A stretch of 64,000 nucleotides of DNA from a candidate division FCPU426 bacterium (lineage in GTDB: Bacteria > Oederibacteriota > Muellerivitia > Muellerivitales > DAHXKG01): contig DAHXKG010000010.1 in the NCBI GenBank assembly GCA_027366525.1, positions 1 to 64,000 on the forward strand, read 5' to 3'. Shown one piece after another: positions 34,137-42,648 of the stretch. The notes below the pieces were generated by a model. It searched no databases and was not told where the DNA came from. It was given only the letters and a program-made list of their open reading frames with translations. The translations under genes were made by a program, and so were the position numbers. Position 1 is the first letter of the stretch, and every line of letters begins with the position of its first letter.

Positions 34137-35602
34137 CAATAAGACCTCAGCCAATGCGCGGCCCATTGAAGTTCTTGCGATAAAGGCATGGGGAGATATA
34201 ATCCCAATATTAAAACAGTGATTAATAAAATTGCCGATGGGAAATAAGTCCACCGTCGTTCTTGATGAGCTGTTTCAAAAACTTCCCCTTGAAACATATT
34301 TAAAAAGGTCCAAGCCATTCCAATAAAAATCATGCTTAAAAACAAAAGAAAGAGCATCACACCGATCATTTGATGATGATCCACAGCTGCTTTGAGAATC
34401 CAAAATTCGCTAAAAAAAGTTCCAAAAGGAGGCATTCCGGTAATTGCAAGAAATCCAATGATCCATAAAATTCCAGAATAAGGCATTCGCTTTGCAAGAC
34501 CGTTGACGCGCAAAATCATCTTGGAGTGATAAACCGTTAAAATATTTCCGGCAATTAAAAACAGTGCGGCCTTGGTGAGTGAATGACAAACTACATGAAA
34601 TAAAACCGCAAAAAATGCACTTGACCCCACTCCAATTCCAAATGCCAAGATTCCCATATGTTCAACACTCGAATAAGCCAATAATCGTTTATAATCCTTT
34701 TGCCCTAAAATAAAAAGAGCGGCAACCCCCATCGAAATCAAGCCAAATATCAAAAAAAGCTTCTGAGCAAAAATACCCACACCCGCCGCTTCACAAATTA
34801 CAAAAATTCTTAGAAGCGCAAGAAATGAACAATTCAAGAGCGTACCTGATAAAAGTGCTGAAATCATGGAGGGAGCTTCACTATGAGCGTCGGGGAGCCA
34901 CGCATGCATCGGAGCCAAACCCATTTTGGTGCCATATCCTACTAAAAAGAAAATAAAAGCAATTCTTAACCACGCCTTTTTTAAAATTTTGGCTTTGGAT
35001 AATAAACTCCCAAGTGAAAGAGAAGCCATCAGTTTGCCATGAACGACTGCCGCAATTCCTATGAAAAAATTGCCCAAAAGAGCCAAAGCAATGCCAACAG
35101 AACACAAAATGAGATATTTCCATGTTGCTTCCAAAGAGCGTTGATGACGATGAAAATAAACTAAGGGAGCACTGGATATCGTAGTGGTTTCAACGGCAAT
35201 CCACAAAACATTCAAGTCATGGGCTAGGGTTACCAGGGTCATAGAGGCTAGAAAAAAAAGCAAACATCCGATGAACAACGACTCCGGTGTATTTTTAAAA
35301 AATTGATATGGATTTTGAAAATCCGGATGCAACTCGTGCGGTTCATTTTTTAAATATTGTATCGTATATAATGATACATTCAGAAACAAAAAACTCAACA
35401 CGGTCAAAAACAAAAGCCCTAATGAATCCAGTTTTAACGCTCCATGCCATGCTGGCTGCGGTTTATGAATCCAAAACATCAACGTGATTAACATATGGGC
35501 TATTGTTGCCGTTAATAAAATCCATCGGCCGATCTTGTTGGATCTAATTCCAAAGCTTAAAATACCAGCCACACAAGGTATCCACAAAATCCAGCAAATC
35601 AT
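34136..35602 (-). CDS. Ehr complex antiporter-like subunit HyfF/NuoN-type
   Basis: A 488-residue membrane protein with about 14 helices of the Proton_antipo_M family. Characteristic stretches are VAHDLNVLWIAVETTTISSAPLVYF, TKMGLAPMHAWLPDAHSEAPS (quinone oxidoreductase antiporter signature) and KRLLAYSSVEHMGILAFG. These subunits carry the ion-translocating Lys/Glu residues. The ATG at 35602 has an AAGGAG site. It lies between the HyfE-like and large-subunit genes. Confidence 0.88.
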   Translation of the reverse strand: MICWILWIPCVAGILSFGIRSNKIGRWILLTATIAHMLITLMFWIHKPQPAWHGALKLDSLGLLFLTVLSFLFLNVSLYTIQYLKNEPHELHPDFQNPYQFFKNTPESLFIGCLLFFLASMTLVTLAHDLNVLWIAVETTTISSAPLVYFHRHQRSLEATWKYLILCSVGIALALLGNFFIGIAAVVHGKLMASLSLGSLLSKAKILKKAWLRIAFIFFLVGYGTKMGLAPMHAWLPDAHSEAPSMISALLSGTLLNCSFLALLRIFVICEAAGVGIFAQKLFLIFGLISMGVAALFILGQKDYKRLLAYSSVEHMGILAFGIGVGSSAFFAVLFHVVCHSLTKAALFLIAGNILTVYHSKMILRVNGLAKRMPYSGILWIIGFLAITGMPPFGTFFSEFWILKAAVDHHQMIGVMLFLLFLSMIFIGMAWTFLNMFQGEVFETAHQERRWTYFPSAILLITVLILGLYLPMPLSQELQWAAHWLRSY

Positions 35603-35639
35603 ATTTTCTCCTTAACTCAATACCATCCATATGAAATCG

Positions 35640-36293
35640 TTATTGAATCTTATCTTTAAGAATCGAAAGTTGATCTGTATCCATATTTTCAAAATTTTGA
35701 TGAATATGAAAAATCAAGATACCCATGATAAAAATAGCCACAAAAAGATCTAAAAGCATTCCTATTTCTACTAAAAAGGGTTCTCGCATATCCAGCGAAA
35801 TACCTAAAACGTAAATACCATTTTCTAAGTTCAAATATCCCACTACCTGGAGTAACGCAGTTCGTCTCGTCATTAATAATATCAATCCAATAGCAATCGT
35901 GAAAAATCCAACCGAGAGCGATAACGATGGAAGAAGTAAATCTTTTTGGGGTAAATGCCATGCAAAATCAAGTGAAAACGCCCACACAATTATGCCCGCT
36001 AAAAGCGAAACAAAAATGAGGAGCACTGAACGTGTTTCGCGTTGAAAATGAATGCCTTGGACTGCACGCATGAGAAAATAAGGAAAGATGTACGCTCGAA
36101 TAATCACGCTTAAGCCTGCTATCAAATACAAAAGAAAATTTGCATGCCCTCCACTGGCCAGTAGTGGTAAGAATCCTACTAAAGCACCTTGAATTCCGAT
36201 CCAATGGACGAAAGCCTTCAATTGATCTAACACCAAAAATAAAAAATCAATAAAACAAATAATCATAAGAATTACATTCGTCAAATGTGTCAT
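35640..36293 (-). CDS. Ehr complex membrane subunit HyfE-like
   Basis: A 217-residue protein with about six helices, similar to HyfE, which resembles NuoK in part. Marks are AGLSVIIRAYIFPYFLMRAV, LLMTRRTALLQVVGYLNLENGIYVLG and VEIGMLLDLFVAIFIMGI. I chose ATG 36293, which overlaps the hyfC-like stop (ATGA) and has GGAG upstream. A longer frame to 36308 has no ribosome site. Part of the membrane arm. Confidence 0.82.
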   Translation of the reverse strand: MTHLTNVILMIICFIDFLFLVLDQLKAFVHWIGIQGALVGFLPLLASGGHANFLLYLIAGLSVIIRAYIFPYFLMRAVQGIHFQRETRSVLLIFVSLLAGIIVWAFSLDFAWHLPQKDLLLPSLSLSVGFFTIAIGLILLMTRRTALLQVVGYLNLENGIYVLGISLDMREPFLVEIGMLLDLFVAIFIMGILIFHIHQNFENMDTDQLSILKDKIQ

Positions 36294-37198
36294 CCGATTG
36301 CACTCCAAATATGAATCATCGCGAATAGAGTCAGAACAAATGAACCTGCAATAAACAACGGGACTCTAGATAATTTCAATCGAGCCATACTCGATTCTAC
36401 TAAACCAATGCTTACTCCCACCAAGCCCATTCCGATGATCACCCATCCCAAATTAATCCAACCACTGCTTTTAATCGGACATACGATTGAGATCCATATT
36501 GAACAAAAAATCCAAAGTTTTAATGATGATGCATATTCCATCCATGCTAAATCCGGACCTCCCGTATCTAAAAGCATGACTTCATGAATCATGGTTAATT
36601 CCAGATGTGTTGTCGGATCATCCACAGGCATTCGAGCATTTTCAGTTAAAAGTAGAATAAAAATGGCTCCCGCCAGTAAAAAAATACTTGTCGTATCTTG
36701 AGACCATAAATGCATATTAAACTGAAGAAGCGCTTTTGAAAATTCTAGCGAATGTCCCAATTTTGCTAGTGAAAACAAAATTAGGAAAAAAACGGGTTCC
36801 GTCAAGCTAGATAAGACCGCCTCTCGACTTGCTCCCATGCCTTCAAAACTCGAACCTGTATCTAACGCAGCTAAAATCGTGAAAAAACGCATTAAAGCTA
36901 ATAAAAAAATGATGACTATTAAATCTCCTGGAAATGCTATGGCTGGTGGCCATCCATTTAATGGAAGCATCAATAGAACTAGCAAACTCGCCACTACATT
37001 GATCACCGGAGTCACACGAAAAATCCAGGAAGTGGCATTACTATAAAGGCTTTGTTTTCGCATCAGTTTCGACAGATCCCAATAACTTTGAAACCATTTG
37101 GGCCCTTTTCTGCCTGCCATGCTTGCTTTAGTTTTATAAATAATGCTGACTAATAAAGGCGCAAATAAAATCGCCATCAAAAATGCAATAAGATTCAT
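36290..37198 (-). CDS. Ehr complex membrane subunit HyfC/NuoH-like
   Basis: A 302-residue membrane anchor of the NuoH/HycD/HyfC family with about eight helices. Visible are the KASMAGRKGPKWFQSYWDLSK loop, the conserved VDDPTTHLELTMIHE segment and EGMGASREA. It connects the peripheral arm to the ion channel. ATG 37198 overlaps the preceding stop by four bases. Confidence 0.88.
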   Translation of the reverse strand: MNLIAFLMAILFAPLLVSIIYKTKASMAGRKGPKWFQSYWDLSKLMRKQSLYSNATSWIFRVTPVINVVASLLVLLMLPLNGWPPAIAFPGDLIVIIFLLALMRFFTILAALDTGSSFEGMGASREAVLSSLTEPVFFLILFSLAKLGHSLEFSKALLQFNMHLWSQDTTSIFLLAGAIFILLLTENARMPVDDPTTHLELTMIHEVMLLDTGGPDLAWMEYASSLKLWIFCSIWISIVCPIKSSGWINLGWVIIGMGLVGVSIGLVESSMARLKLSRVPLFIAGSFVLTLFAMIHIWSAIG

Positions 37199-39168
37199 CG
37201 GTACATTCCATTCCAAATGAGAAGAATTAGGAGGGTTAGCGTTACATAAATCAAATAGAGCTGCAGTCGACCGTGTTGTAGTTTCTTGCCGTGGTTAATC
37301 CATTGTTGAAAATAATTCATCATAGGGATATAAATTTTTTCTTTCAGATAATCGATTGCTTGAGTGGAAAATTCCATTTTATTTGGAAACACTGATTGAT
37401 ACTCCATTCTTGAATATTGCTTAAGAAAGGGATGAAAAATTCGAGTCAGGGGTTGCACTAATGAGGAAGGCGTATACTGCATTCGGCGTGTGGGTTGATC
37501 ATATCCACAATCCCAAGTACGAGTTCGAGTCGAATGAGCCGTGTTGTATAAATAAACCAACATCAAAATGGCCAAAGCACCCATAAGAATAACATTGAGC
37601 CCAGTGACTATAAAAAGCGAGATCTTGAAAACTTGAAGACTATTGTGCACTCGTATCGGTTGGGTCTGCGTTAGTAAGCCTAAAATTGGTTGAATCGCTC
37701 GAATCAATTGCACCGATAAAATTGATGATAACAAACAGGCTAATGTTAAAATACCTAATAGTATTTTTACTGATTGTTTCAAGGGATGGGGTTTGGATTT
37801 TTCTGTTCGAGGATGTCCTAGAATAACCGTGCCTGAGACCTTTAAAAAAGCCAACGTAGCCAGTCCACCAGCAAAAGCCACTCCACCTACAACTACAGAA
37901 AAAACTAGAAACATATCGGGGTGACTAGACTGTATCCCTACCCAAGAAGCCCAAAACAATGAAAATTCGCTAATAAATCCATTCAATGGGGGTAATCCAC
38001 AAATCGCCATTGATCCCCATATAAAAAAAAAGCTAGCTAACGGCATCAGTTGATTCAATCCTCCTAATTGTTCTAAGTTCCGGGTTTTTTGAGCATGGAC
38101 AATTACGCCTGCCGTTAAGAAGAGAAGCCCTTTCATTAAGGAATGATTTATCGTGTGAAGCAACGCCGCTCCAAATCCAAGTAAAGCAAGGAGTTCATTA
38201 TGAATTTTCAAACCCGTAATTCCCATTCCAATGCCTATAAATATCAGTCCCATGTTTTCAATGCTGGAATACGCCAATAGACGTTTCAAATCTCGTTGAG
38301 ATAAAGCCCAAAAAGCACCTAAAATGGATGAACCCATACCCAAAATCATAATTACAAAACCCCAATCAATTGATAAAGAGGGCTCTAAAAACAAAAAAGA
38401 ACGCATTAGTCCATAAATTCCCATGCTAATGAGTCCGGTCGACATCAGAGCAGAAATATGACTTGGAGCTGCTGGATGGGCTTCGGGCAACCAAACATGA
38501 AATGGAACCACGCCTGCCTTCATTCCAAATCCAATGAGCGCACATAAAAAAAGAATATTGGCTTGATGCGGCGGTATCTGGGAGATCAAATGAAAATCCA
38601 AACCTCCTTTGCCGATGACAATAAAAAAAAATAAAAGAAACGCTATGCCTATGTGTGAAAGTATTAGATAAAGTAATCCTGCATTTCGAACTTCTTTTTT
38701 TTCATGTTCTAAACCGATTAGAAAAAAAGAAGAAATTGACATCAATTCCCAAGCTACCAAAAACAGAAGGCCATTCCAGGCAACGATTATTAGAATCATG
38801 CTTCCAGTTAAAATATGAAACCAAAACCAATGCATCCCCATGGGTCTTTTGTCTTCACTAGGATGCATGGTTGCCATTCCAAATCCAGCTGTGATCCATG
38901 CTAAAAACAAAATCAAAATTAGAAAAAAGCTAGATAATGGATCCAGTTTAATTTCCAAGCATGCATGAAAAGCACTCGGCCCTAAAGGGATTTTTGAATA
39001 GAAACAACCTTTATGCGGATGTGCCACTGCCATTAAACCTAATCCCAACGCCATGGACAAACTCAATGGAATTCCTATTCGTAAAATCCGAGGCGAGTGA
39101 GAGAAAATTAAGGAGAATAAAGCACCTAATCCTAAAATGCCAATGCATGCCATCAACGCGTGGATCAT
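37195..39168 (-). CDS. Ehr complex antiporter-like subunit HyfB/NuoL-type
   Basis: A 657-residue membrane protein with about 16 helices. Antiporter marks are LVAWELMSISSFFLIG, KAGVVPFHVWLPEAHPAAPSH, LMSTGLISMGIYGLMR, KRLLAYSSIENMGLIFIG, HTINHSLMKGLLFL and a late CGLPPLNGFISEFSLF. A C-terminal WDCGYDQPTRRMQYT segment is typical of HyfB. The start ATG 39168 overlaps the ArsR-gene stop by four bases, so it is the first structural gene of the operon and is translationally coupled to its presumed repressor. Confidence 0.9.
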   Translation of the reverse strand: MIHALMACIGILGLGALFSLIFSHSPRILRIGIPLSLSMALGLGLMAVAHPHKGCFYSKIPLGPSAFHACLEIKLDPLSSFFLILILFLAWITAGFGMATMHPSEDKRPMGMHWFWFHILTGSMILIIVAWNGLLFLVAWELMSISSFFLIGLEHEKKEVRNAGLLYLILSHIGIAFLLFFFIVIGKGGLDFHLISQIPPHQANILFLCALIGFGMKAGVVPFHVWLPEAHPAAPSHISALMSTGLISMGIYGLMRSFLFLEPSLSIDWGFVIMILGMGSSILGAFWALSQRDLKRLLAYSSIENMGLIFIGIGMGITGLKIHNELLALLGFGAALLHTINHSLMKGLLFLTAGVIVHAQKTRNLEQLGGLNQLMPLASFFFIWGSMAICGLPPLNGFISEFSLFWASWVGIQSSHPDMFLVFSVVVGGVAFAGGLATLAFLKVSGTVILGHPRTEKSKPHPLKQSVKILLGILTLACLLSSILSVQLIRAIQPILGLLTQTQPIRVHNSLQVFKISLFIVTGLNVILMGALAILMLVYLYNTAHSTRTRTWDCGYDQPTRRMQYTPSSLVQPLTRIFHPFLKQYSRMEYQSVFPNKMEFSTQAIDYLKEKIYIPMMNYFQQWINHGKKLQHGRLQLYLIYVTLTLLILLIWNGMYR

Positions 39169-39542
39169 TTAGGTTCTTTAAGATTTTTTATCAGCTTCAA
39201 GCCGTTTGCTTCTTCTTTTTCGAGCTGAGAAAAAATTTGTTCACTTTCTCGCATCCTTTTTTTTAAAATGCTCGAAATACGAATGAGCACATCATAAATA
39301 TCCTGATCGCGAATCGAATAATAGACAGTAACTTTTTCTTGCCGAGCATGAACAATTCCGGCTTGCTTTAAAATGGCTAAATGTTTGGATAAACCGGATT
39401 GTTCCATATCGAGTTTTTGTCCAATTTGGGTCACCGATTTTTCACCCTGTTTCAAGTGTTCGATAATTCTTAAGCGACTTGGATGTCCGAGGGCTCTTAA
39501 AAAATCCGACTTGATTTTAAAAACGAATGAATCATCAATCAC
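39165..39542 (-). CDS. ArsR/SmtB-family repressor heading the Ehr operon
   Basis: A 125-residue winged-helix regulator: FLRALGHPSRLRIIEHLKQGEKSVTQIGQKL, the recognition helix MEQSGLSKHLAILKQAG and the wing VHARQEKVTVYYSI. It lacks the ELCVCDL metal box of ArsR/SmtB (the matching place reads SVTQIGQ) and contains no cysteine at all, so classical metal-thiolate sensing is unlikely. GTG at 39542 has AAGGAA six bases upstream. It overlaps the first Ehr gene, and a perfect 18-bp-arm inverted repeat ends 12 bp before its start. It is very probably the autoregulated repressor of the whole Ehr operon. Confidence 0.88.
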   Translation of the reverse strand: MIDDSFVFKIKSDFLRALGHPSRLRIIEHLKQGEKSVTQIGQKLDMEQSGLSKHLAILKQAGIVHARQEKVTVYYSIRDQDIYDVLIRISSILKKRMRESEQIFSQLEKEEANGLKLIKNLKEPK

Positions 39543-39553
39543 TTAAAGTTCCT

Positions 39554-39597
39554 TGGTTATTATATGAATATTAAAGAATATATTCATATAATAACCA
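39554..39597. promoter_or_regulatory. Large palindromic operator before the ArsR-Ehr operon
   Basis: Perfect inverted repeat with 18-bp arms (39554-39571 and 39580-39597) around an 8-bp spacer. The right arm reads ATATTCATATAATAACC plus A. The core TATGAATAT...ATATTCATA resembles ArsR/SmtB-family operators. A TATAAT-like box lies within it on the minus strand, so repressor binding would cover the promoter. Confidence 0.85.
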
Positions 39598-39714
39598 TTT
39601 TTTTCGTTCTGTCAACCTTCTCAAATTTTAACGAAATTTTTGAAATACATTGGAATTCATTAAAAATGTGGTCATAAATTTCATAGAATTGGTTCCCAAA
39701 CAGCTGTTTCGCAA

Positions 39715-40497
39715 TCAAAAGAATTTTTTTTCGTGGCTCCGTTGATGAAAATGGTAAATCCCCACCAGAAGAATGATTTCGCTCACAATAAATAAGGGCC
39801 AATTGTAGTAACCGGGCTTATAATTCAGAATAATTTTTTGAAGCTCCGGCTTTGATGAGATTGCAAGAAAACTGTTGAATTTTTTTTTAAACAGCAGAAG
39901 TTTTCCATAATCAATCAAGAATGTATATACCATCAAGCCACTTCCGAAAAAAAAGAAAAACCATTCAATTCGACAAAGATTTTTCTCTGAATTTAGAAGA
40001 TCCAATGAAAGCAAAATCATGGTCAGGGATGCAATGAGTGGAGCCAAAATCGGACCGACCCATGGCCACGGTATTAGAAACAGCAAGTCATTTGTCTGAA
40101 AAGAAGACGGCCACTTTAATAGGATTCGAAGCCAGATGTAATAAAAAATATCCCACGTTGCAAAAGCCAATAAAAAATAAGCAAACCGATTTTTAAAGCT
40201 GGATGAGGCCAAATATCCCACGCAAACTAACATGATTATCGTTGAGAATTCACGAACCATTTCAATGGGAAGTATATGGGGTCCTAGAAATTTCTTTAAA
40301 GGAAATCCAAAACCGCTAGGGAAATACATTCTTCTCAAATAAAAAATAACGACGCTTTCAAGATAAGCCATGGCTATCGAAAAAATACTAACAATCCAAA
40401 TTTTATTTTTTTCATTTTTAAACATAAAAATCTCACTTAAATCGTCTGTTTTTGAAAAATTCCGATCAATCTTTGTTTCACTTTTCAATTCATACAA
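39715..40497 (-). CDS. Multi-pass membrane protein of unknown function
   Basis: A protein of 260 residues at most, with about six membrane helices. Recognisable but unnamed family-like stretches are AYLESVVIFYLRRMYFP, WDIFYYIWLRILLKWP and LLFLIPWPWVGPILAPLI. I recall this pattern from uncharacterised membrane proteins but know no function. The first ATG is used. An ATG at 40425 (MFKNEKN), just before helix 1, is an equally plausible start. It lies upstream of the ArsR-Ehr promoter on the same strand, separated by 118 bp from the operator, and is likely a separate transcript. Confidence 0.6.
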   Translation of the reverse strand: MYELKSETKIDRNFSKTDDLSEIFMFKNEKNKIWIVSIFSIAMAYLESVVIFYLRRMYFPSGFGFPLKKFLGPHILPIEMVREFSTIIMLVCVGYLASSSFKNRFAYFLLAFATWDIFYYIWLRILLKWPSSFQTNDLLFLIPWPWVGPILAPLIASLTMILLSLDLLNSEKNLCRIEWFFFFFGSGLMVYTFLIDYGKLLLFKKKFNSFLAISSKPELQKIILNYKPGYYNWPLFIVSEIILLVGIYHFHQRSHEKKFF

Positions 40498-40739
40498 TCA
40501 TTCCCTATCATAGGTCACTTCAAATCAAAAACATAACTATCAATGGATAGTTTTTCAGATAAATGCTTGAACGTCAAACAGGCTAAACTAAAAATCATGG
40601 TCAAGTTACAAGAATCAAATTGATTCAATGAATTTTTAGAAATTGTCCTTAGCTTTTTCAAATTTTTGAGTTAAAAAAGGAAGTATGGATTGCAACCTAG
40701 CCATTAGCATTGAAATTCAAATTGATTCGAAAGCTAACT
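40498..40739. other. Intergenic, nothing recognised
   Basis: Upstream region of the membrane-protein gene; AT-rich, with no coding frame or RNA motif seen. Confidence 0.4.
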
Positions 40740-41128
40740 CAGAATGGTTTTTAAGCATCCGGGTCATTTTCGAATCTGAACCGTTAGGTCGCCGGAGTCC
40801 TTGTTCCCAATGTTCCGCGGCCTTGATACTTTCTCCAACAATCCGGACCAAACTTACTTGTGTGAGATGAAGGCTTCCTCATGGTTTTAACTTCATTGTC
40901 TTTTTTGATCTCAATGGCTTGCTTGAAGCTTTCCCTCATCCGTTCAAAATTTTTGTTTTTCATGTTTTTTTCTCCATTGTTTCTTTTGTCCAAAGTTTCC
41001 TTTAAGTCTTTAATCATGATTTTTTCTTGGATAGCGGTTAAATCCTCCGCTGTGTGTTTATCTAAAACAAAGAATAGGTAGATGTCGTCAGGCTCGTCGA
41101 AAAAACACCCAACTCGGAAACCCCACTT
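40740..41128 (-). pseudogene. Decayed HigB/RelE-type toxin and HigA-type antitoxin module
   Basis: From 41128 a frame reads KWGFRVGCFFDEPDDIYLFF, followed by a helix, resembling the C-terminal half of a RelE/HigB-superfamily toxin; it has no start. An ATG at 40963 with GGAG upstream begins NKNFERMRESFKQAIEIKK, typical of a HigA-like antitoxin. The frame then loses its helix-turn-helix core. A shifted frame shows AAEHWEQGLRRPNGS, the known end of the Xre domain (…WEQGRRRPTGPA…), and finally FENDPDA. Deletions and frameshifts make both genes non-functional. Confidence 0.5.
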
Positions 41129-41269
41129 TTACATTCCTACCGGATGGTAGACCGGATCCGGATTTGATGATCTTCTCCCTCAACATGGTTCGTGATCAAT
41201 TCTTTATCAGTTTCGGTTAGATCCGTCGACGCAGAAATATTTCCAGATGGAAGTAATAGCCAATTGCTG

Positions 41270-41525
41270 AAGTCTCGTCGGGTTGTTCTCGAAATTATGG
41301 AAACCCAAGTTGTAGCACGTCCTTGGCGGGTTGGCAGATGGTATAGAGATCTCTTCCGTTTTCAAGTATTCGTAATATTTCCTGACGACCGAAGGCGGCG
41401 TTATCAAGGAAAAACCATTTGATGGACAAACTCCGGTAGCGATCAACACCGATTCCAATACGGTACGCCATTCGTGGGCGCTGGCTGCATTGTCGTTGTG
41501 CAACCTTGCTCCTCCAAATCACCAG
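41270..41525 (-). pseudogene. IS1380-like transposase fragment
   Basis: Two overlapping minus-strand frames give HNDNAASAHEWRTVLESV and then RYRSLSIKWFFLDNAAFGRQ with DLYTICQPAKDVLQ. In IS1380-type transposases these are one run (GNVHSA..W..VL, FFRADAAFA.PEIYE, YTIRLPANDVLQ). A frameshift separates them and both ends of the gene are missing. It is a dead scrap beside the decayed toxin-antitoxin module. Confidence 0.5.
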
Positions 41526-41689
41526 ATTAGTTGAAGCTGAAGAAGAGGGAATAGCAGGCCCTTATTGCCTTTCTCCCTCTTGCAGTTCCCAAGACGTGGA
41601 AAAGCCTTTGTTGATATGGCAAACGATGACTGATTATATCCTGTCAAATTTAAAGAAATTTTGAAGTACTTCTGACGTTTAAATCAAGC

Positions 41690-41977
41690 TTATTTTGGAA
41701 TTTCATCCAAGTCCGCATATTTAGCTAAAAGGTCTGAAGCTTCAACCAAGATATACGTTTGCTGTTCTAATTTTACTTCTTCACCGGATCCTTTTTGATA
41801 GATGACTCGATCGCCCACTGAAACCTCTGAAACTCCCGAAATGGCCATTTCAACAATGACTCCTTGGTGCGGAGGCTCCAAGGCACTTTCAGGAAGATAG
41901 AGATTCCCGACTTTATTGTTTTCTCTCATCTCCGGTCGAATTAAAACTCGAGCATTTAATGGTTGTAATTTTTCCAT
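41690..41977 (-). CDS. groES: GroES (Cpn10) co-chaperonin
   Basis: A 95-residue chaperonin lid. Family pattern: LQPLNARVLIRPEM, a short mobile loop with VGNLYLPESALEPPHQGVIVE, VGDRVIYQKGSGEEVKLEQ and a final YILVEASDLLA. The mobile loop is kept. AAGGAG precedes the ATG. No groEL follows. It is instead the last gene after the FAD oxidoreductase and thioredoxin/glutaredoxin genes, so it may be a second or unlinked copy. Confidence 0.9.
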   Translation of the reverse strand: MEKLQPLNARVLIRPEMRENNKVGNLYLPESALEPPHQGVIVEMAISGVSEVSVGDRVIYQKGSGEEVKLEQQTYILVEASDLLAKYADLDEIPK

Positions 41978-42013
41978 ACTATCCTTCTCCTTTTTTCATC
42001 TTGAATTCAAATT

Positions 42014-42619
42014 CTATCTTGCTGTTTTTAAACCCAATAATGCATCCAGCTTCATTTTGTCAAAACCAACTACATAGGTCGAGCCTACTTGAATTTGAGG
42101 TACGCCTTGTTGACCCGTCATCTTGACCAACTTTTGGGCTATTTTTTCATTTTGTGACACATCAATTTCCGTAAACGCAATGCGATTTTCTCGCAAATAC
42201 GTTTTTACTCTTGTACACCAACTACACGTCGGTGTGGTATAAACCGTAACTCGATCCTGCCCCAAACTTTTCTTAGGTACCGACGATCGGTTGCCCATCT
42301 CGGACAATGATTCAGATAAAAACTGCTCATATTCCATTGCCGATGCCAACCCTAATAATCTTTTTTTGACTTGATTTTTTTGTAACATGATCAACGCGGG
42401 AACCGCTTCAATGGCAAATTGGCGTGGCGTTTCTCGATCAGTAGCTGTTTCGATACTAAAACATCTTTGATCCGGATATTTTTTAAAAATTTCCTGCAGA
42501 ATCGCTTCTGCTTGTTTGGATTTGTTTGAAAAATTCCCCAAAAAAGCAATCCAATAGGGTTGATTCAACATACTTGTTTTTTCGTTTAAGACTTGCATAT
42601 TCTGAACAAACTCCATCAT
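42014..42619 (-). CDS. Thioredoxin-fold/glutaredoxin fusion protein
   Basis: A 201-residue protein. The N-terminal ~105 residues look thioredoxin-like (YWIAFLGNFSN, CFSIETATDRETPRQFAIEAVPALIML with cis-Pro) but have no CxxC. The C-terminal ~80 residues are a glutaredoxin/NrdH-like domain: VTVYTTPTCSWC with C132-C135, and TGQQGVPQIQVG with cis-Pro 174. I chose ATG 42619 because AAGGAG stands seven bases upstream. The long frame to 42754 overlaps the upstream gene. Likely a disulfide reductase with a built-in non-redox binding module. It sits between the FAD oxidoreductase and groES genes. Confidence 0.8.
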   Translation of the reverse strand: MMEFVQNMQVLNEKTSMLNQPYWIAFLGNFSNKSKQAEAILQEIFKKYPDQRCFSIETATDRETPRQFAIEAVPALIMLQKNQVKKRLLGLASAMEYEQFLSESLSEMGNRSSVPKKSLGQDRVTVYTTPTCSWCTRVKTYLRENRIAFTEIDVSQNEKIAQKLVKMTGQQGVPQIQVGSTYVVGFDKMKLDALLGLKTAR

Positions 42620-42648
42620 GCTATTCTCCTTGCCGATACCGTTTATCC

